Assembly (NCBI RefSeq): GCF_900107775.1
Contig: NZ_FNRF01000002.1
Coordinates: 313,129-377,128, forward strand
DNA from: Xylanibacter ruminicola
Lineage (GTDB): Bacteria; Bacteroidota; Bacteroidia; Bacteroidales; Bacteroidaceae
DNA: 64,000 nucleotides
Direction: 5' to 3'
The notes under the pieces are model-generated. The model did no database searches. It had not been told where the DNA came from and worked only from the letters and a program-made list of their open reading frames with translations. Shown here piece by piece: positions 61,839 through 64,000 of the stretch. Both the position numbers and the translations under genes were made by a program. Numbering within the stretch: the stretch's first letter is position 1; every line of letters begins with the position of its first letter.

Positions 61839-61862
61839 CAAAAAATATTTCAAACCACCAAA
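61831..61862 (-). promoter_or_regulatory. Promoter of HU-like gene, copy 2
   Basis: Minus strand: -7 TACCTTTG (61831-61838) and TTTG (61859-61862), 20 bases apart; leader of about 120 bases. Confidence 0.7.
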
Positions 61863-61999
61863 TATTTTAGCCACTTTTTTTATCAAAAAGCAAAAATATT
61901 TTGGTTATCCATTTCTTGCGCAAAGAATAGTAATTTTATGGCTCCGAATTTTACGGATTTCGCTCAAATTAGTACAATCTCGTTTCCTGTACTCACCAC

Positions 62000-62196
62000 C
62001 ACACCGCACGCCGCACGCCGCAACTTTTCCATATCTCACACTCGCAGCATCTTGTCTTTAGAATATTATATATTATTATATATATTATAATATATATAAT
62101 AATATATAATATTTATAATACTAATAAATCTATCACCACCATCGCACCCATCCACACCGCACAACCAAAAAGTTGCGGCGTGCGGCGTGCGGTGTG
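62000..62196. repeat. Nested hairpin element 2
   Basis: Outer perfect inverted repeat of 29 bp: 62000-62028 with 62168-62196. Each arm carries 2.7 copies of the heptamer CCGCACG and ends inward in TTTT/AAAA. The centre is a spacer-less perfect 52-bp AT palindrome at 62062-62113. Same architecture, distance and orientation relative to an HU-like gene as element 1, but unrelated arm sequence. Confidence 0.9.
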
Positions 62197-62369
62197 CTGC
62201 TATCACAACTATATGCATTTTAGCGGAGTTTACAAGCCTAAGCCAATAAACAAATGTTAGGTTTATTCGTATAAAATATTGATGAGGAGAATATAAAAAC
62301 ATTTTCAATAAGTTCCAAATATTTTGGGATTTTTTTTAGTAGAAGTGATTTTATATAAGAAATCTTTTG

Positions 62370-62377
62370 TATATTTG
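62370..62377 (+). promoter_or_regulatory. -7 box of the small-protein pair
   Basis: TATATTTG, 20 bases before the ATG at 62398 and 52 before that at 62430. Confidence 0.58.
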
Positions 62378-62397
62378 CACCCAAAAGAACTATCAAA

Positions 62398-62451
62398 ATG
62401 AAAATAGAGCAGATATACGAGGTTATAAGATGGGACAGAAGATTTTCCTAG
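62398..62451 (+). CDS. Possible 17-residue leader peptide overlapping the next gene
   Basis: ATG at 62398, MKIEQIYEVIRWDRRFS then TAG, overlapping the 62430 gene by 22 bases in another frame. It is the first ATG after the -7 box. It may be a translated uORF or a chance frame; there is no independent support. Confidence 0.3.
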   Translation: MKIEQIYEVIRWDRRFS

Positions 62452-62600
62452 ATTTAATCTATCAGAGCATGCAGGACTCTGCACAGCAGGTGCGCCGCTC
62501 ATTGGGGCGTCCATCATCGCGAGCTACGCGACAGCAAGCATTACGTCAAGTAGCCATGCTGAAGGCAGCGAAGGACAGTGCAAGCCGAGAGCAGAAGTAA
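62430..62600 (+). CDS. Small basic protein, unknown function
   Basis: 56 residues beginning MGQKIFLDLIYQSM, helical and rich in Arg, Ala and Gln (QQVRRSLGRPSSRATRQQALRQVAMLKAAKD). No signal peptide. Start ATG 62430; no other ATG in frame. It is followed by a second basic small gene after 13 bases, with a shared promoter and terminator. Not recognised; nucleic-acid binding is conceivable from charge only. Confidence 0.58.
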   Translation: MGQKIFLDLIYQSMQDSAQQVRRSLGRPSSRATRQQALRQVAMLKAAKDSASREQK

Positions 62601-62613
62601 GCTCGCTTAACTT

Positions 62614-62841
62614 ATGCCGAGACGTAGCCTGTACTCGCTCGACAGAGCAAGGAGGCCCAGCAAACTGGCAAAAACGAGTAAAAAAACACGGATAAAACAA
62701 AAGTTGGGCAATCTCGTACCAAAAACTTCCAAAGCAAAAAAGGGAACTGCAAAATATAGCGATCCTTATAAACTACAGTTGATGAAAGATCATCTCGCAA
62801 AAAAATATGAAGGCTATATATACGGGTTGTCCGACTGGTAA
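62614..62841 (+). CDS. Small Lys/Arg-rich protein, unknown function
   Basis: 75 residues, about one third Lys or Arg in the first 55 (RRPSKLAKTSKKTRIKQK), then a less basic end (DHLAKKYEGYIYGLSDW). No membrane segment. Second gene of the small-protein pair, closed by a clear terminator. Not recognised. Confidence 0.6.
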   Translation: MPRRSLYSLDRARRPSKLAKTSKKTRIKQKLGNLVPKTSKAKKGTAKYSDPYKLQLMKDHLAKKYEGYIYGLSDW

Positions 62842-62863
62842 ATCTATAACAATGCAACATATG

Positions 62864-62899
62864 GGGCGGAGAATGTTATCGTTTTCTCCGTCCTTTTTT
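62864..62899 (+). terminator. Intrinsic terminator after the small-protein pair
   Basis: Stem GGGCGGAGAA (62864-62873) / TTCTCCGTCC (62884-62893) with one G-T pair, 10-base loop, then TTTTTT. Confidence 0.85.
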
Positions 62900-62928
62900 C
62901 TTGTATATTGATTTTTTTAGCCTTAATA

Positions 62929-62960
62929 TTGTATTTTTCACAAAACATTTTGTACCTTTG
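62929..62960 (+). promoter_or_regulatory. Promoter of the AlbA_2 gene
   Basis: TTG (62929-62931) and -7 TACCTTTG (62953-62960), 21 bases apart, 30 bases before the start codon. Confidence 0.65.
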
Positions 62961-62990
62961 CAAGCAAAGACTAAAAATAATGAACTGAAA

Positions 62991-64000
62991 ATGACAACTA
63001 TACAAGAACTGATAGCTGAATGTACGGCTTACGACTATAAAGTAGCACTCGAGGAAAGCAAACCTAAAAGCTGGCTTAAGAGTGTAAGCGCTTTTGCCAA
63101 TGGCATGGGTGGTAGTCTGTTCTATGGGGTAAATAATGAGGGCATCGTAGTAGGACTAGCCGATGTGCAGCATGTGTGCGAAGCTATCAGTTGCAAGATT
63201 CGCGACTATATGGATCCTTTGCCAGATGTAGAAATGATTCCGCATAGGATAGACGGGATGGATGTACTACAGCTGAAGGTAAAGTCCGGTAATTACACAC
63301 CATACTACTACGTGGGGGATGGTCAGCGCATTGCCTTTATACGTGTGGGTGACGAGAGCCTGCCAGCCACCTCCGAACAGATGCTACGTTTGGTTTTGAA
63401 AGGTACCAACAGGACTTACGACTCGCTGCTTACCGACTATAAAGTTGAGGACAACTCTTTTGCTTTCTTGGCAAATACTTTTAAAAAGCGAACCGGTCAG
63501 GAATGGGATAAAAAGTATCTCCTGTCTTTCGGACTTGTAACTGAAGAAGGTCAGCTTACCAATGCAGGTGCATTGTTTGCCGATTACAGTCCGATGTCGC
63601 AGTCGCGTCTGTATTGTACACGATGGGATGGCAAGGAGAAGGGCGATGCCATTAACGATGCTGAGTACACCGGCAACGTACTGCTATTGCTTAATGAGGC
63701 TATGAACTTTGTGAAATCTAACACCAAGCGTGGCTGGGAGAAACTGCCTGATGGTCGCAAAAACAAACCCGAGTATGCCGAGCGTGCCGTGTTAGAGGCA
63801 ATGGTAAACCACTTTATCCATCGAGATTATACCGTGATGGGGTCCGAGGTACATCTGGATATTTACGACGATCGTATTGTTGTAACCTCGCCTGGCGGTA
63901 TGTGCAACGGTATGCTAATTCAGAATCTGAATATTGCTGATGTGTCTTCCGAGCGCCGCAACCCCATTCTTGCCAATGTGATGGCCCAGCTCGACTACAT
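62991..64000 (+). CDS. AlbA_2-type ATP-binding regulator, cut by the window end
   Basis: First 336 codons of an open frame that runs past base 64000. The N-terminus has the AlbA_2 (schlafen-like, 'divergent AAA-4') fold: LEESKPKSWLKSVSAFANGMGGSLFYGVNNEGIVVG. Around residue 265 begins a GHKL-like ATPase part (ERAVLEAMVNHFIHRDY, DIYDDRIVVTSPGG). Such proteins are putative transcriptional regulators with ATP-binding C-terminal domains. Start ATG 62991; an ATG at 62979 hits a stop after two codons. Its C-terminal domain cannot be seen. Confidence 0.85.
   Translation, partial: MTTIQELIAECTAYDYKVALEESKPKSWLKSVSAFANGMGGSLFYGVNNEGIVVGLADVQHVCEAISCKIRDYMDPLPDVEMIPHRIDGMDVLQLKVKSGNYTPYYYVGDGQRIAFIRVGDESLPATSEQMLRLVLKGTNRTYDSLLTDYKVEDNSFAFLANTFKKRTGQEWDKKYLLSFGLVTEEGQLTNAGALFADYSPMSQSRLYCTRWDGKEKGDAINDAEYTGNVLLLLNEAMNFVKSNTKRGWEKLPDGRKNKPEYAERAVLEAMVNHFIHRDYTVMGSEVHLDIYDDRIVVTSPGGMCNGMLIQNLNIADVSSERRNPILANVMAQLDY

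Larger units (their letters stand above)
61708..62397. other. 690-base AT-rich intergenic region
   Basis: Holds the HU-like leader and promoter (61708-61862), about 140 bases with nothing recognisable, the nested hairpin element (62000-62196), then AT-rich sequence up to the promoter at 62370. ORFs here are accidental. Confidence 0.65.

Noticed and set aside
61798..62061. 87-codon plus-strand ORF in the intergenic region
   Set aside because: It runs through the minus-strand HU-like promoter and one arm of the hairpin element, has no family resemblance and no promoter of its own.
62066..62308. 80-codon minus-strand ORF
   Set aside because: It is largely a translation of the AT palindrome (runs of I, Y and N) and the right arm.

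Overview
This window looks like a chromosomal segment of a Bacteroidales bacterium, most probably Prevotellaceae (Prevotella/Segatella-like). The evidence is a SusC/SusD pair with BACON-domain lipoproteins, a TamL-type BamA homologue, PPi-dependent phosphofructokinase, Bacteroidetes HU-like proteins paired with 'smalltalk' peptides, two clostripain-family (C11) lipoproteins, and many copies of the Bacteroidetes -7 promoter box TAnnTTTG, often with TTG or TTTG about 20 bases upstream. Shine-Dalgarno sequences are mostly absent, as usual in this phylum. No tRNA, rRNA, CRISPR array, prophage or transposase was seen.

Layout. 1-185: 3' end of RNase P RNA, then a YihY-family membrane protein. 1137-6292 (minus): threonine operon, aspartokinase/homoserine dehydrogenase, a phosphoglycerate-mutase-like protein in the homoserine-kinase position, and threonine synthase. 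6422-8177 (minus): PgeF and a TlpA-like thioredoxin. 8308-15494 (plus): a putative secreted metalloprotein, then a C11 peptidase / MscS channel / C11 peptidase cluster. 15578-16311 (minus): HU-like gene plus smalltalk gene, with a nested hairpin element upstream. 16766-23700 (minus): six-gene unit with PP2C-like phosphatase, YgiQ radical SAM protein, a golvesin/amidase-like exoprotein, a PlsC-type acyltransferase and two small proteins. 23900-31026: PPi-PFK, GH25 lysozyme, SpoU methylase, TamL, WalJ-like hydrolase and DMP19 protein. 31036-36800: SmpB, short MetH, GHL10 hydrolase, a lipoprotein and a conserved small protein. 36955-42543: RseC plus the complete RnfBCDGEA ion pump. 42634-51873: DUF2027 protein, NAD synthetase, ClpC, GyrA and a TPR protein. 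52204-60808: a five-gene SusCD nutrient-import locus. 60960-61707 (minus): second HU/smalltalk cassette, again with a nested hairpin element upstream. 62398-64000: two tiny basic proteins and a truncated AlbA_2-type ATP-binding regulator.

Most of the window is housekeeping and envelope biology: amino acid synthesis, Rnf-based energy coupling, outer-membrane assembly, wall turnover and glycan or peptide import. The least explained item is the pair of HU/smalltalk cassettes. Each lies 260-290 bases downstream, in its own reading direction, of a very regular element: perfect GC-rich inverted arms built from a 7-base repeat (25 and 29 bp) around a perfect spacer-less AT palindrome (42 and 52 bp). 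The arm sequences differ completely but the architecture is the same, which suggests that the structure itself is under selection. Several families of short palindromic or AT-rich intergenic repeats also recur across the window.
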